NCBI GenBank assembly: GCA_051453625.1
Contig: JBOZIK010000001.1
Location: forward strand, 243,174,889 to 243,238,888
Origin: Welwitschia mirabilis
Lineage: Eukaryota; Gnetophyta; Gnetopsida; Welwitschiales
Reading direction: 5' to 3'
Length of the DNA: 64,000 nucleotides
In this document: positions 12,650-24,276 of the stretch, in pieces
How positions within the stretch are numbered: position 1 is the stretch's first letter
Layout: every line of letters begins with the position of its first letter
The notes under the pieces: generated by a model
Seen by the model: the letters and a program-made list of their open reading frames with translations, nothing else
Told to the model about the DNA's origin: nothing
Databases searched by the model: none
Position numbers and translations under genes: made by a program

Positions 12650-13740
12650 TAGAATGGTAGTGTGTCTTATCTTAACTATTTTCTTTCATCTTTTTCTTAG
12701 CCTTGTGCTTATTTTTTATTCATTATGTTACAATTTTATTAGAGAAATCATTTTTTCTATGATTTTTATTTTCTTTGGCCCTGAAGGTGATGATTTTATT
12801 AGGGATTGGGTAAGGAATTGGTTAACTAATCTAGATGATGTTTTATATCCTAGTGACTTTATAATCATATTTTTCTAAAACCTTTAGTTTGATGAAGAAG
12901 AAAACATAGGGAACTCAATGTAAATGATCTCACCATTTATAGATTCTCTAGAGCTATAGCTCATGTATTAGAGATATCTTACTATACCAGTGACTGGGAA
13001 TTAATGAATTTAAACCCTTCCTTGGATATGCTATTACATATCCTAGATGATCCTAATCTCAATTCTAGTCTTTACGCCAATGGTTTTCCTATGAATCATC
13101 TTAAGCCATTTGACATACCTCTTACATGTTACATTATGTCTAACATCCTAGGTACTTCTCATACATCTCATTCATTCCTTCATGTATTAAGAATCCTTTA
13201 GGTACTTAGACAAGGATGTGCTTCTTATGTTCCTTATCTTATTTTTACCCATGTTTATCATGCATGTTCTTTTTGGTGTTCTATTACTATTCCTTTACCC
13301 TTCACCATTTTGAATATAATTACCCATTACTATCTTATGTTTCATAAGATTGGTTGTATTAAATACCTTTTTCATTTCTTTATTGATTTTAAATAGCTGG
13401 AGGTATAGAGGTTTTATGAGCATGACTAGCAGTAGCAGCATAGACTTTAGCCTGAGCAGCATGGTATTCCTTTAGCTAGGATTGATTAGTTCTTGGATAA
13501 AATAAAACATAAGATGTGGAGATAGTCCTAGTTTATTTGTAACTTAACATCTACATTCTATTGTATGACTAATTCTTCTCTTGTAAACATGAATAAAGGT
13601 AAGATTATAATGCAGCTCGACATGGTTTTCAGCATTCAACCACCATTATTGAGAATGAGTATTATAGTAGAGATGGTAGTGAAACTTCTTCCCCTTATCA
13701 CATTCCTACTCCTTATCTCTTTTATGTTTGTGTAAAGTAA
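12650..13740 (+). pseudogene. Env-like / extra 3' ORF region of the Athila-like element
   Basis: Athila elements often carry an extra ORF after integrase. Here an open frame at 12654-12878 begins with a very hydrophobic stretch of about 40 residues, consistent with membrane segments. It continues with GDDFIRDWVRNWLTNLDDVL. A second readable stretch at about 12920-13200 holds SRAIAHVLEISYYTSDWELM and NPSLDMLLHILDDPN. I cannot match either to a named domain by eye. Position between integrase and LTR, plus weak coding character, supports the env-like call, but ordinary 3' filler is possible. Confidence 0.45.
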
Positions 13741-14529
13741 AATATTTCGTATGCTACACTCTTATGTTTATTAGTGTTTTTTATGTATTTAATGCTTAAT
13801 TAGTTTATGTATTATAGTGCATATCTTTCATGTGTCAAATCTATGAGATTTACTTTCTTATGTAATACTATGTCATAATACAATATTTTGGATATGATTT
13901 TACTTTATCTAGGTTGTATCTATATTTTTATTTTCTTTTGAAATGGAATAAAACTTAATAAAGTTTTAGCTTTAGTTTTTAGATTCATGAATATGTCTGA
14001 GCATTTATTTATTATCCCCTATGATACAGATATATTATCATGCTTTTATTATTATTGGTACTATTGCTTTAGATGTTGTATTATGTATAGGACCAATATT
14101 TAGATCCATGGTCATCCACTTGAGCTACAAACATCTCAATTATTAATTTGTAAGGCTTGGTAAATGATGTAATTCTTCACTATTAGGTGATTAACGAATG
14201 TCATTGGATATTCTAATAATAGGCCTAACACCACATGATATGGATGATTATCTTAACTATTAGTAGTCTTCATTCTTTTTATCATCATCACTTGTAGGAG
14301 ATGTACAAGGAGACTAGTTGAGGGATGAGATGAATCGTAAATTTTTAACAAAATAAGGTATTAATAATTAATATTTGACATTACTTTTCGAACTCTAATA
14401 ATACACTTAGAGGTATTTTTTTACTTTTTAGGTGCCAGAGATCTTGGACATTCAAGGAGCTCAGAATAATGCATTATGATCTAGCTTAAGGCTTTTTACG
14501 ATGCTTGTGATTAGGATATTAAGATCAAG
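13741..14529. other. Non-coding stretch before the right LTR
   Basis: No protein recognised. A purine-rich piece near 14299-14330 (ggagatgtacaaggagac and following) could be the polypurine tract, but it lies about 200 bp left of where LTR similarity becomes clear. Confidence 0.4.
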
Positions 14530-16642
14530 CATGAAAATGTGGATCATGGAATGCTACTTTAATATAGACGCTCTATAGATGATTCATATTCCCTTTTCTA
14601 TTATCATACTCTTATCGATATGATGATTACAACTCATTCTGACACTGGATGCATGACATTAAATGATATGAGAGTTTTTCATAATATTAGTACCTTGGAA
14701 AATTACATTCTAAGAGCAATAATGTATAAATTGAAAGTCATTTTTTGGTCAAATTTAATGATCTTATGTATTGAAAGCTATAAGAAATAAAATTATGTTA
14801 AATTTATTTTTGGAAGTTTTTATGGTTATATGTCAAACTAACTGTGGCGCTATAGCATCACTTCTAAGAGTAAAATGGTATTACAATGTCATGTGATAAT
14901 TTTTCTATTTTCATCATAAATCACATGTGAATTAGTAGTGGTTCTATTAACTCCTTGGCCTACCACTAATCCTAGTATGCTTATAAAGATCCTTCTCAAT
15001 GTTCAAACTCACATCACATCATTATTATATCATTTTTATGTTATTTTAGCCATTCTCAAGCATTGGAAGGAGATTTTTTTATCACTTTCTCTCAAATTTA
15101 TTCACTTCCAAGTTGATATTCTCTCTATATCAACTTTGAAACCCTTCTACATTCTTTATTTACATATTTTTCTATCTGATAAACTAATTTATAGCCTTAT
15201 AAACCATTTTACATATCATTTTCCTTCATCTTTTGCCACATTTCCATCCATCTAGAGGACATTACTATATCAACTTTAAAATCCTTATACATTCTTTATT
15301 TACATATTTTATATCTAATAAACCAATTTATAGCCTTCTAAACCATTTTACATATCATTTTCCTTCATCTTTTGCCCCATTTCCATCCATCTAGAGGGCA
15401 TTGCAAGAGTCGTGAAGTACACATGATTAGGTGATGTAGGAGGAGGATAAGGCATTAGTTCTTGTAAGAAATTAGACTGAAGCCTAATATGAAAGTTTTG
15501 CATTCATTTAAAAGTAATAAGAATTCTTTTCCTTATGTTTTTTTACATCTAATTACTTGATTTATACATTTTTATCATGATTTTCTTTTAATTTAGTTAG
15601 ACTCTTTATGGTATATTGAATAATTAGTGATAATTAGACTATTATACAATTATTAGCTATCATGAAAATCTAAAATTTTCCATGGATAATCAATCCTTAT
15701 TAAAATAAATCATGTGTTTTATTCATCTTTTCTCTTCTTTCCTCTATTCTTCTCATTTTCTAGCATATTTTCGTACAGTTTCGCCTTTCTTCTATGGCAA
15801 ATGATGATAATTTTTTATTTTTTCCTTTTTAATAGTAGTAAATTAAATTTTAAATATGATGTTTATCTATTTGTCTTTTCATGAATTATTCTCTCTTCTT
15901 TCTTCTCATCTAAAAATCAAAGTGGAATAGTGAAGTTCAGTGATTCTTTTGACCATAACTCTTATTTTGCAAATCCGATGGCTCTAAATTCATTAGTAGC
16001 TTTCTTTCATGATTAGAAAATTTCTTTCCCAATTAGGAAAAATCCGAATTTGGCCTCTAAAATACTTTTTAAAACCATTTACATTTAAAGTTATAGTTTT
16101 ACTTTGAAAACCTTTTGAATTATCAAATCTTAATTTTCATGATTTTAGAAATTATATTTCTCTATCATTATTGATTTAGTTTTAAAAATTTAAAATCATA
16201 TTCTTTAATATGTTTTGATTGATTTTAGAATATGAAATCTATTTTTTTCTCAAGTTTTATATTTTTCTTAATATCTTGGTTGAAATAGAGTTGCCTTTAA
16301 TTTTTGTAGTTTTTCCTAGATAAATTATTTCTATTGTTTTTACTCAGTTTCACTTTATATTGGATGTTTAATTTTAGGAACTTGTATTAGAACATATTCT
16401 ACATATTTTAAAGGTTTTAAGATTTTTTTAGTTCATTATTTTGAATTTTCTCTATCTATTTTCTCTCTCTTCTTTCTTTTCCTCTTTCCTTTGGTCAAAG
16501 TAGATTGAAATTAACTAAGTGTTAGTTTTTATTAATTACCTATTGATTTAAAACCTAATTGAGATGTTTAATGCTTTAATAACTTCTTTTTTGAAACGTA
16601 AGTAGATATCTTTCAAGTTAGATGTATTAAAATTTAGTGATC
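14530..16642 (+). repeat. Right LTR (copy B), interrupted by L1
   Basis: Matches copy A from its left part through gatgtattaaaatttagtga, where similarity stops at about 16642 and L1 ORF1 leader sequence begins. It contains an internal 140-bp tandem duplication (15126-15265 and 15266-15405). The open frame of 105 codons at 14938-15255 lies inside this LTR and is absent as a frame from the other copies, so it is not taken as a gene. Confidence 0.75.
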
Positions 16643-17573
16643 TTAGAACAATTTCAAGAGGGTTGAGTTGGGAGCTCTTCTAGGGTTTTGGAGTTCTACT
16701 AGGATTTGGTGGACCTAGAGTGCAAGAAAAGTGAGGATTAAAAGACTACAGATTAGTGGAGATGGTTTTAGCTCCTAGTCATAGAGTACAATGAATGATT
16801 TTGGCCACCAGATAATCTTTCTACAGGTAGGTTGTAGAATCTTTTGTAATTTAAGTTTTAATCCATTTTTAGTGTTTTATTTAAGTGGTTGACCTCCAAC
16901 ATGGAAAAGACTCAATTCTCCAGGAAAGGGAAAGCCTTACTTTTGAATATTAATGAAGGTTCTTAGTATGAGATCAAGAATAAAATTTAGTATAGTTTAA
17001 TCAGAAAGTTCATTGCATTTGTCCTAAGACCAAGGATAGATGAGATCCAATAATCGGTAGTAACTAAATGGACAGGAGTTAGTAAAGTTAATGTTATTGC
17101 TATGATAAAAGGGCTAGTGATTTTCTAGTTGAACAACAAATAAGATCAGGGTGAAATAATCATGAGGAAGCCTTGGTTCTTTAGGGTACTAAATTTTGCC
17201 CTAGCCAAATGGATGTCTGGGATGCAATGGAACCCAAACATGTTTAGGAGCTTATCGATCTAGATTTGCATCCACAAGTTTCCATTAAAGTTTTGGGATA
17301 AATATATCTTAAGAAAAATTACTGCTTAGTTTTATGAACTAATCAAGCTTGATAGGATTACCATCAAATAGATGAAACTAGTATTAGCTAGATTTTGTGT
17401 GTGGATGCGTTTAGAAGACACAAAGAATATTATATCCATAAAATTAACATTTAAATGGGGTATCTATGAACTTAAAGTTACTTATGAAAACCTTCAAGTC
17501 CCATGTAATGTTTGTAAAAATTCAGAGCACATTTTAAGAAGACATGTTTCTTCTGAAAAGAGATGCTCCCATT
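16643..17573 (+). pseudogene. L1 LINE ORF1 (DUF4283 plus zinc knuckle), nested in LTR
   Basis: A plant L1 ORF1 product is an RNA-binding chaperone. A likely start is the ATG at 16901 (MEKTQFSRKGKALLLN), followed by WTGVSKVNVIAMIKGLVIF, the DUF4283-like region. Then come KPWFFRVLNFALAKW, IHKFPLKFWDKYILRKI, and DRITIKQMKLVLARFCVWM, the usual 'grey-ARFCVEV' part. VTYENLQVPCNVCKNSEHI starts the zinc knuckle: C-x2-C-x4-H is kept but the last Cys reads His. Gln codons have become TAG at several points. The 100-N gap at 17574 cuts it, so ORF2 is not visible here. Confidence 0.85.
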
Positions 17574-17673
17574 NNNNNNNNNNNNNNNNNNNNNNNNNNN
17601 NNNNNNNNNNNNNNNNNNNNNNNNNNNNNNNNNNNNNNNNNNNNNNNNNNNNNNNNNNNNNNNNNNNNNNNNN

Positions 17674-19678
17674 TATCATTTTCCTTCATCTTTTGCCCCA
17701 TTTCCATCCATCTAGAGGGCATTGCAAGAGTGGTGAAGTGCATGTGATTAGGTGAGATGAGAGAACGAGAGAGTATTAAATCTTGTAAGAAATTAGATTA
17801 AAGACTAATAAAAAGGGATTTGAATTCATATAAAATCAATAAGTGTTCTTTTTCTTATGGTTTTCATGTTTTTGATTACTTGAGTTATGCATTTCTATCA
17901 TGATTTTCTTTAAATTTAATTAGATATTTTATAGAATATTGCATAATTAGTGCTAATTGGATTATTTTACAATTAGTGTCTATCATGAATATTTTAAATT
18001 TAGCATTTTTATCACTCCTTATTAAAAGAAATCATTTTTTTAATTTCTCTTCTCTCTTCTTTACTCCATCTATCTCATTTTTTTAGTTCATTTTCTCATA
18101 ACTCCACATTTGTGCTATGGTAAATGATGATGAATTTCTATTTTTTACTTTTCAATAGTAGTAGATTAGTTTGTAAACATGTTCATTAAATTTTTCTAAG
18201 ATCTAAATTTCTATTTATACATTAATTCTTTTCTTTTCTTTTTCCTTTTCTTAAAAACAAAGTAGACTAGTGAATTTTAGTGCTTGTTTTAATCATAACG
18301 CTTTCTATGCAAATCTAATGGTTCTAAAATTTTATTAGTAGTTGCATATCATAATTTAAAAATTTTCTTCCTCAAGTAGTTAGGACCTAAATTTGATCTT
18401 TAAAATCCTATTTTCACCCATTTTCGATTATAGTTGCAATTTTACTTAGAAAACTTTCTGAATTATGAAATCTTATTTTTTTTGATTTATCATAGTGAAT
18501 TTATATATCATTATTAATTTATTTTTATAAATTATAGATTTTATCTTGTAATAATTTATTAGTTATTTTAAAATATAAAATCCATGTTTTTCAAGCTTTA
18601 TAGTTTGCTTAATAGTCTTGATCAAAGTAGGATTGATTGTAATTTTTGTAGTTTTTTTAAATGAATTATTTTTATTAATCTCAAGCAATCCTACTTAATC
18701 TTGAATATTCAGTTTTAGAAACTCTTTTTAGGTATATCATGAGTATTTTAAAGGTTCTAATATTTTCTAAGTCCTTTCTTCTAAATTTTCTCTCCCCTTT
18801 TTGTATCTCTTCTACATTTTTCCCTTTCTTTTAATCAAAATAGGATGAACTTAACTAAGTATTACTTTGGTTTGATAAACATTTCTATCTGGTTTTTATT
18901 AATTACTAGTTAATTTGAAATCTAATTTAGAATATTTTAATGCTTTTATAATTCATTTTTCACTAAGAAAAGAGTTATCTTTCAAGTTAAATGCATCGAA
19001 ATTTAGTGAAAATCTTGATAAAGTTAAATAGATTATCATGTTGATTTGAATAATTTATCTTTTCAAGTATTTTCTTTTGATTCTAGGATATTTATGTTTT
19101 ATATAGATGAAATTTAATATCTGAATTACTTAATTACATCCATGTTAAATGATTTGAAGTAGTGAATGTTTCAAGGAAAAATATTTTTGTAAGGAAATGA
19201 CTTTAGTAGATTTAATTGTTTAAATTCTGTTGCTTAATCATATGAGTTATAAATGATCTATAGAATATTAGTGAATATTTATAAAGGATTGCTTCTTTTT
19301 ATTTTATTTCCATTTTTACATCTTATGAAATTATGCCTTTACACATGTAACTTTCAATGATTGTTTTAAGACATATGTATGTAATTAATTGTATGTCAGT
19401 TAAGTGAAATAGTTGTCCTATAATATGATGTGATAGTTTGATAAGGGAATGTTAATATTTCCATGTGAATTCATGTGTAGTGTTCCATCAGTTCTATACT
19501 TATGTGCTTCCACTTTATATGCAATTTGACTTAGGATTTTTCATCATACTATAGTTTGAACTTTTTATACTTGATTTTCCTTTCCTAAGTTGAATTATCA
19601 TGTTAAGTGCACATTTATTTTTGCAAAGGCTTAGAACATGATCTCATTTTTTTAAAAATTGAGTTTTTCCTTCATTCA
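17674..19678 (+). repeat. Right LTR copy C (3' portion)
   Basis: Begins at the gap edge at the point matching 15353 of copy B and 4720 of copy A, and runs to ttcattca at 19678, the likely LTR end. The first 58 bases are identical to 15353-15410 of copy B; beyond that the copies differ at many sites. Copies B and C overlap by about 1.3 kb, so they cannot be one LTR simply split by the L1. Confidence 0.7.
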
Positions 19679-21120
19679 CTTATGATTATAGCCTATATAG
19701 CATTGAAAGTTATTTCTTAAGAAATACCTTTGTCTCAAGGATGTCATGTTATTATTACTATAGTTTAACCTTTTTGAAAATAAGAGATTTTATATTTGAT
19801 ATTCCTTATTTATTATATATAATTAATGAATTAAACCTCATATGATTAACTATGGTATTATTAGTATCAGATAATATTTTAGAATTATATCAATGCCAAA
19901 GGAAGAAACACTTAAGAGGTTGACATTTGTATTTTTGTATTATCTTTATTAAGTAATTGCATAGGTGGTGTATTACTTAAATATTCTCTTTTCTAATTTG
20001 ATTATTTTTTTTCCTTTCCTTATCTTAAGTTTGATTCATTTTAATTTTGATAATTCTCAGTAATTCACATTTTGTATCTTTAACCTTAAAACAATTTTTA
20101 AAATCTAATTTAATCTTTTTAAAATTATCACTACATAATTTCACCTAATAATGTAAGTAGTAATACAGACCTAATATAAGCTCAAAATTATTGTCACCTG
20201 TTATTTCTTAGTAACATGTATAGCAATGAGACTTTCTACACATTAAAAACTATCATTACTTATTATATCCTAGAAATATAAGTAGTAAAATAATCTTGAA
20301 TAATCCCATAATTATTAATATTTATTATCTCTTAATGATTATATAGCACTAATAATTATTATTTATGTTAATTAGGAATCCATCTAGTCATGCATCACAA
20401 TGTTCTTTTAAAATAAAGAATTTGTTTCATTTTGAAATAAAATTTCGTTAATGCTAGTTCTCCCTCTTTTTTATTCAATGGCCTTTTATTAATGTTCTAG
20501 TGACTACCAAGTACTGTTATAGTGAAATATAAGTATGTTTTTATTATCTCTTATCGTTCTTATAAATATTTCATCATATTTATACTCTCTTAGTAATTTT
20601 AAATATGAAATGATTTTTAATATAGAAAAGTGATTTTTTTCCTAATGTATCCAATTTTGTTAATATTTTAAAATGTACCTAATACTTTTTTATATTAATT
20701 TATTGAAATTATAGATGTCTATTTTTCTTTCTTCATATTTTTAAAAGGTCCTTGTGTTCTCATCTATTCAAAAGATTTATTAGCGATAGATGATTCTACT
20801 ATAAATTAAGATAAGAATCTTATTTTCAAAGATTAAAAAAAGAAATAAATCAAATGAGAAATTTTGAAAAGAGGTAATATACATATATACACACTATTAG
20901 GAAATCTCAATTTGTAGTAGAGAAAAATTTGGAAGATGTTCTTTCTTAAGTACATATTAAGATCATAGAAAAAGCAAAGAATTAGGTTAGAAACATATTG
21001 TAATATTTTAAATTCACTATCTATAAAATAAGTGTGTTAAAGCACTAAATGAGTATAATTAACAGGATATGAATTGGCCTAATTATGTAAAGATGTGTTC
21101 TTTTACTATGCTACTTAAGC
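19679..21120. other. Gene-free AT-rich stretch
   Basis: No recognisable protein. Near 20130-20330 short words such as taagtagta and cattacttatt recur in both orientations and could fold, but I cannot define a repeat unit or termini. Confidence 0.5.
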
Positions 21121-21408
21121 CTATGGCATTAGGTAGGAGTAGATAGAATGGTTAGATGTAACTAATGATAACCTTAGCTGTTCCCGAAGGGTCTTAGAAG
21201 GGGGACTCAGGTCATAGTCCATGTCTTTATCTTTGACCACTAATCCAAGGCTATTGACTAATGATAAAGAATGTAATCCACTGCTTCTAATAATAAATTT
21301 TAAAATTTTCAAATTATTCCTTATTATTCTTATTGATCCTAACATATTGTTTTTTATGTTCCTTTTTATGCAAAGTAATCTAAAAATAGTAAAATTGGAC
21401 ATTACATT
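21121..21408 (+). repeat. End of an LTR (left limit unknown)
   Basis: Defined only by the primer-binding site that follows at 21409. The segment includes a gggggactcaggtcatag block and ends gacattacatt. The overlapping open frames on both strands (21121-21426 and 21221-21481) have no recognisable domain and cross the LTR/primer boundary, so they are not called as genes. Confidence 0.4.
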
Positions 21409-21420
21409 TGGTATTAGAGC
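21409..21420 (+). promoter_or_regulatory. Primer-binding site (initiator Met tRNA type)
   Basis: TGGTATTAGAGC differs by one C-to-T change from TGGTATCAGAGC, the usual plant LTR-retrotransposon site complementary to the 3' end of initiator methionine tRNA. The body of its element cannot be followed to the right; the sequence soon gives way to - strand coding relics. Confidence 0.65.
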
Positions 21421-21544
21421 AAACAATAAACTAGTAGACTATTACTTTAAGAAAAAACAAGGAAAGAACTTAGTTTTATAAATAATAAAAGTTTTACATT
21501 AAGAAAATAAGTCCAATGACAAGCAGTACATAAAGAAAATCTAT

Positions 21545-22753
21545 GATATATGAAGAAAACAAGGCACCGATTAAAATCATATTGCATGATGCCTTGAGAA
21601 GTAAACTAGGCATCATTGCTGAGGAGAAAGCATAGAGAATGGAATTAGGTTATGATTCTTTGCACCTGGGATAGGAGGCTCTGTACCACTTGGAATGAAT
21701 TTAATCTTAGTAGGTTAATTAGGAATTTCCATAGTACTAATTTCAACTAAAGAGGAACATACTATAGAATTTGCCCAAGTAATGTGATATTGCCTCTTGT
21801 AAAGCTTTATGTCAAGCTTACTATAAGCCACTAGCATTTCCAATAGATGCTTCTTGAAAAGCTCTCGGCTATGCTAAAATACATTAGTATCATCAATGAT
21901 AATTGCCAAATGGTCTACATAGGTCTAGGTCATCCTTTCACATTTCGCTAGCCAAGTAGATAAGGCAGCCTAGCTCTCTTCCAATGTAATAATATAGGAA
22001 CCATCTTCATGCAATATCTTCTTTGACAAGTGCATATTCTCCACTTGGTTCATGATCATCTAAAATAAATCATTCATAGAATCCTACTCCTTCACCCATT
22101 TGAAGCCATGAAATAAAATAATTTTATCATATCATTTAAGTTGTAAAAGTCTTAGAGTAGGAAGGCCATGCACATTGTGGAGAGCAACAAGAAGTAAAGT
22201 GAGCAGAGCAGCTGCATTTAAAGGCCCATGGAAAATCCACCACCTTAAAGTAACAATGGGTGTACTCATCATCCAAGTAAGATGGATGAGTGACTTGCAT
22301 AAGAAAGAGGCTAGAGAGGAATTGATATTCCCTCAATTGATCCATTAGCTCCTTAACTTTAGGATACAAGGTTTCCACCACTGACAAAAGATGATCTGTA
22401 TGGTAAGATACTTGATCTTACTTATTAACAATGGATTGTGGAGCTGTAATAGAATGACAAGGAGGCTTTAGAAAAGGACAAGAAATAAGCAAAATTTGGC
22501 CTAGAGGCTAAAAGTAGGGAGTTAAATCGGATATATCCTCCTAATCCATTAATGCTCCAAAGTCATTAAGAACCTCCTCCCCTTAAGAATTGAAAGGAAA
22601 TAACAAATCCATGAAGAGGATAGTGGAAGGTATAGAAGGGAAGAATTTACTTACTACTATACAATCTGTCCTCAATTTTCGAAAGAAGAGCTTCTTTGAA
22701 GGTAATGGAATAGAATATAGATCATCCTTAACCAAGGTCCCTGAGCATGAAAC
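21545..22753 (-). pseudogene. Exon-3-like long block of an unidentified decayed gene
   Basis: Reading leftwards from 22753 the frame starts VSCSGTLVKDDLY, then KLFFRKLRTDCIV, and continues in one frame to about 22200 with stops only as TAA/TAG. It passes through LSVVETLYPKVKELMDQLRE (open piece 22136-22387) and DDEYTHCYFKVVDFPW. Further left other frames give MNQVENMHLSKKILHEDGSY, ALSTWLAKCERMT and SRELFKKHLLEMLVAYSKLD, which look helical, perhaps coiled coil. I do not recognise the family. An AG acceptor preceded by T-rich sequence sits just before 22753. A transposon-encoded protein or a decayed host gene are both possible. Confidence 0.5.
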
Positions 22754-22848
22754 CTTAAACAAATAAAAATAAAAGAAATGCTTAGTAAAAATGGAATACA
22801 AAGTTAAAAAAAAAAAAAAGGGAAGAAGGGAGGGAAGTAAGATAATAC

Positions 22849-22983
22849 TTCATGGAGCCAGTGTTGCTGAGCAAAGCTAAGGGGTGCATCCTCTTCCTTA
22901 AGTTTCTCAGATGCTAGACAATTAATTAAAGCCTTATTGCGTTTTTGGTGGGAAGAGTAATAGGATCTCAATTGGTTACTCAT
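22849..22983 (-). pseudogene. Exon-2-like block of the same unidentified gene
   Basis: Forty-five codons begin MSNQLRSYYSSHQKRNKALI and end FAQQHWLHE, without stops. The block is preceded by an acceptor-like ttatttcacag and followed by GAA|gtattat, a plausible donor. Length is a multiple of three, and both boundaries fall in phase 0, matching the neighbours. The intron-like gap to the next block is 95 nt and T-rich on the coding strand. Confidence 0.5.
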
Positions 22984-23061
22984 CTGTGAAATAATAATAA
23001 ATAGAAACAGAGCCATTAGAAATACACTTTCTATTCAAAAATCCAATGTAAAGGTTCATAC

Positions 23062-23133
23062 CTCAGATGAAATTGAAAAAGTACCCTGATATGTTTCTCT
23101 AAGGTTATAGTCCCTAGAACCTTTAGCCTCCAT
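23062..23133 (-). pseudogene. Exon-1-like block of the same unidentified gene
   Basis: Twenty-four codons start with ATG, MEAKGSRDYNLRETYQ, and run to ISSE, followed directly by a donor-like gtatga in phase 0. The 78-nt gap to the next block ends in ttcacag. Three blocks with matching phases and consensus splice edges are unlikely by chance in such AT-rich DNA. No promoter is adjacent; the TATA-bearing segment lies about 1 kb further upstream. Confidence 0.5.
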
Positions 23134-23429
23134 AAATAAAAAATAATAAGAATGAAGCAAGATTTAAGTAGGAATTTTATAAGGGGACAAAATAAAATAT
23201 GGATCTATAATCAAAGATCTAGGATTGTAATCCATCAAAACTCATAGAAAAGAAGTACAAACCTAATAAGATATGTGTGTAAATACATTTTTCTTATTAC
23301 CATTTTAAGTCAAGCAAGCTAATTGAGAAAGAGTAAATAAACACAGAATGGAAACCCAATCCAAAGAAATCCCACTAATTAAAAATGATAATAAGTAAAT
23401 TATATAAGTTGGAATTTCACTCACTAGCT

Positions 23430-23600
23430 ATGTAGGAAGGTCCTACCTATGATCAGTTCCCCATAAGATGCAAAGTATGAAGGGGTAAAGTTGGTAGTGA
23501 ATACCTCATGGCAGTGAGTATTCATCTCCCCTACACATACAAAATTATCTAATCGATTAGTTATAAAATAATGAAAGTCCTCATCAAAGCGAGAGACATT
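23430..23600 (-). pseudogene. Possible upstream exon of the same gene
   Basis: About 55 codons are open on the - strand: SRFDEDFHYFITNRLDNF, then VGEMNTHCHEVFTTNFTPSY and FASYGELII, with a donor-like ATAG|gtagg near the left end. The first residues lie in sequence that is duplicated after the gap (near 24280-24340), where the frame is lost. Whether it joins the ATG-bearing block at 23133 is unknown. Confidence 0.35.
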
Positions 23601-24176
23601 AGGAGAAATATGATTATCTTAGCTTAATCTAAATACTAAAGTAATAGCTCCTTTAGAACTCAAAGTGGATCATGATGAGGATGGATGATGATAGCAATAT
23701 GAGGATTAAAATAATAATGCAAAGTATTAAGTATATGTAGAATAGTAGGATGGTAGAAATTATAACAATGAAAACTACATAGATCTAAGAGGTTAGAGGA
23801 GAAAATCCATGAGAACCCTAGCTCTATAGCTCATTATTGGATTTTTCAATTCAATGGACTTAACATTTGCATGACAGGACAAAGTCTCTAAGTCATACCT
23901 TAATTGGAAAATGCTACAACTATAAGTATTTGGGAAGAGCTTCTATTTATAGAAAACACAGACTATAAAAGACTTACCAAAAAACATATAAAAATCACAA
24001 AAAATCTATTATGAAGATATCATGTAAAAGAATCATAGTAAAAAAAGGAAGAAAAGAACTACCAATTGACTATGATTCATGAAGAAAATGAGGTAAAAAT
24101 GAGGAGTCCATGGGGTATTTATAGTAGTAGATTTAGGGTTAACGAAATCCTAGGAGTAAAGTTAACCATGATTAAC
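23553..24176 (-). promoter_or_regulatory. Duplicated upstream region, copy 1, with TATA box
   Basis: On the - strand this segment contains ctactactataaatacccc (TATAAATA at about 24114-24122), with GTTAAC-like words just upstream. It aligns with 24277-24905 over most of its length at moderate identity. It looks like a core promoter or LTR U3/R region reading towards the exon-like blocks. Confidence 0.5.
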
Positions 24177-24276
24177 NNNNNNNNNNNNNNNNNNNNNNNN
24201 NNNNNNNNNNNNNNNNNNNNNNNNNNNNNNNNNNNNNNNNNNNNNNNNNNNNNNNNNNNNNNNNNNNNNNNNNNNN
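24177..24276. other. Scaffold gap (100 N)
   Basis: Exactly 100 N. It separates two similar copies of the same sequence, a situation typical of collapsed repeats or unmerged haplotypes. Other N runs: 3912-3921, 17574-17673, 61216-61315 and 62644-62653. Confidence 0.95.

Larger units (their letters stand above)
4020..19680 (+). mobile_element. Athila-like Ty3/gypsy retrotransposon with nested insertion
   Basis: The element has matching long terminal sequences (about 4020-6852 on the left; 14530-16642 and 17674-19678 on the right) flanking gag, protease, RT, RNase H, integrase and an env-like region in order on one strand. Athila assignment rests on the RT phrases KLWKDNIIYPI, CFVDGYSGYNQI and the integrase-region phrases CGGHFSRKK and FWPTLF. 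Both ends are approximate because the LTR copies are diverged and neither a target duplication nor a clear primer site was found. L1 sequence interrupts the right LTR. Every reading frame is broken, so the element is a fossil. Confidence 0.75.

Noticed and set aside
14938-15255. 105-codon open frame
   Set aside because: It lies within a long terminal repeat; the matching positions in the other copies are not open.
17372-17755. Frames running through runs of N (also 24066-24284 and 61163-61402)
   Set aside because: They are artefacts of translating scaffold gaps. The real content at 17372-17573 is L1 ORF1 and is annotated as such.
21121-21426. 101-codon - strand and 86-codon + strand overlapping frames
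   Set aside because: They cross the LTR end and primer-binding site at 21409 and show no domain.
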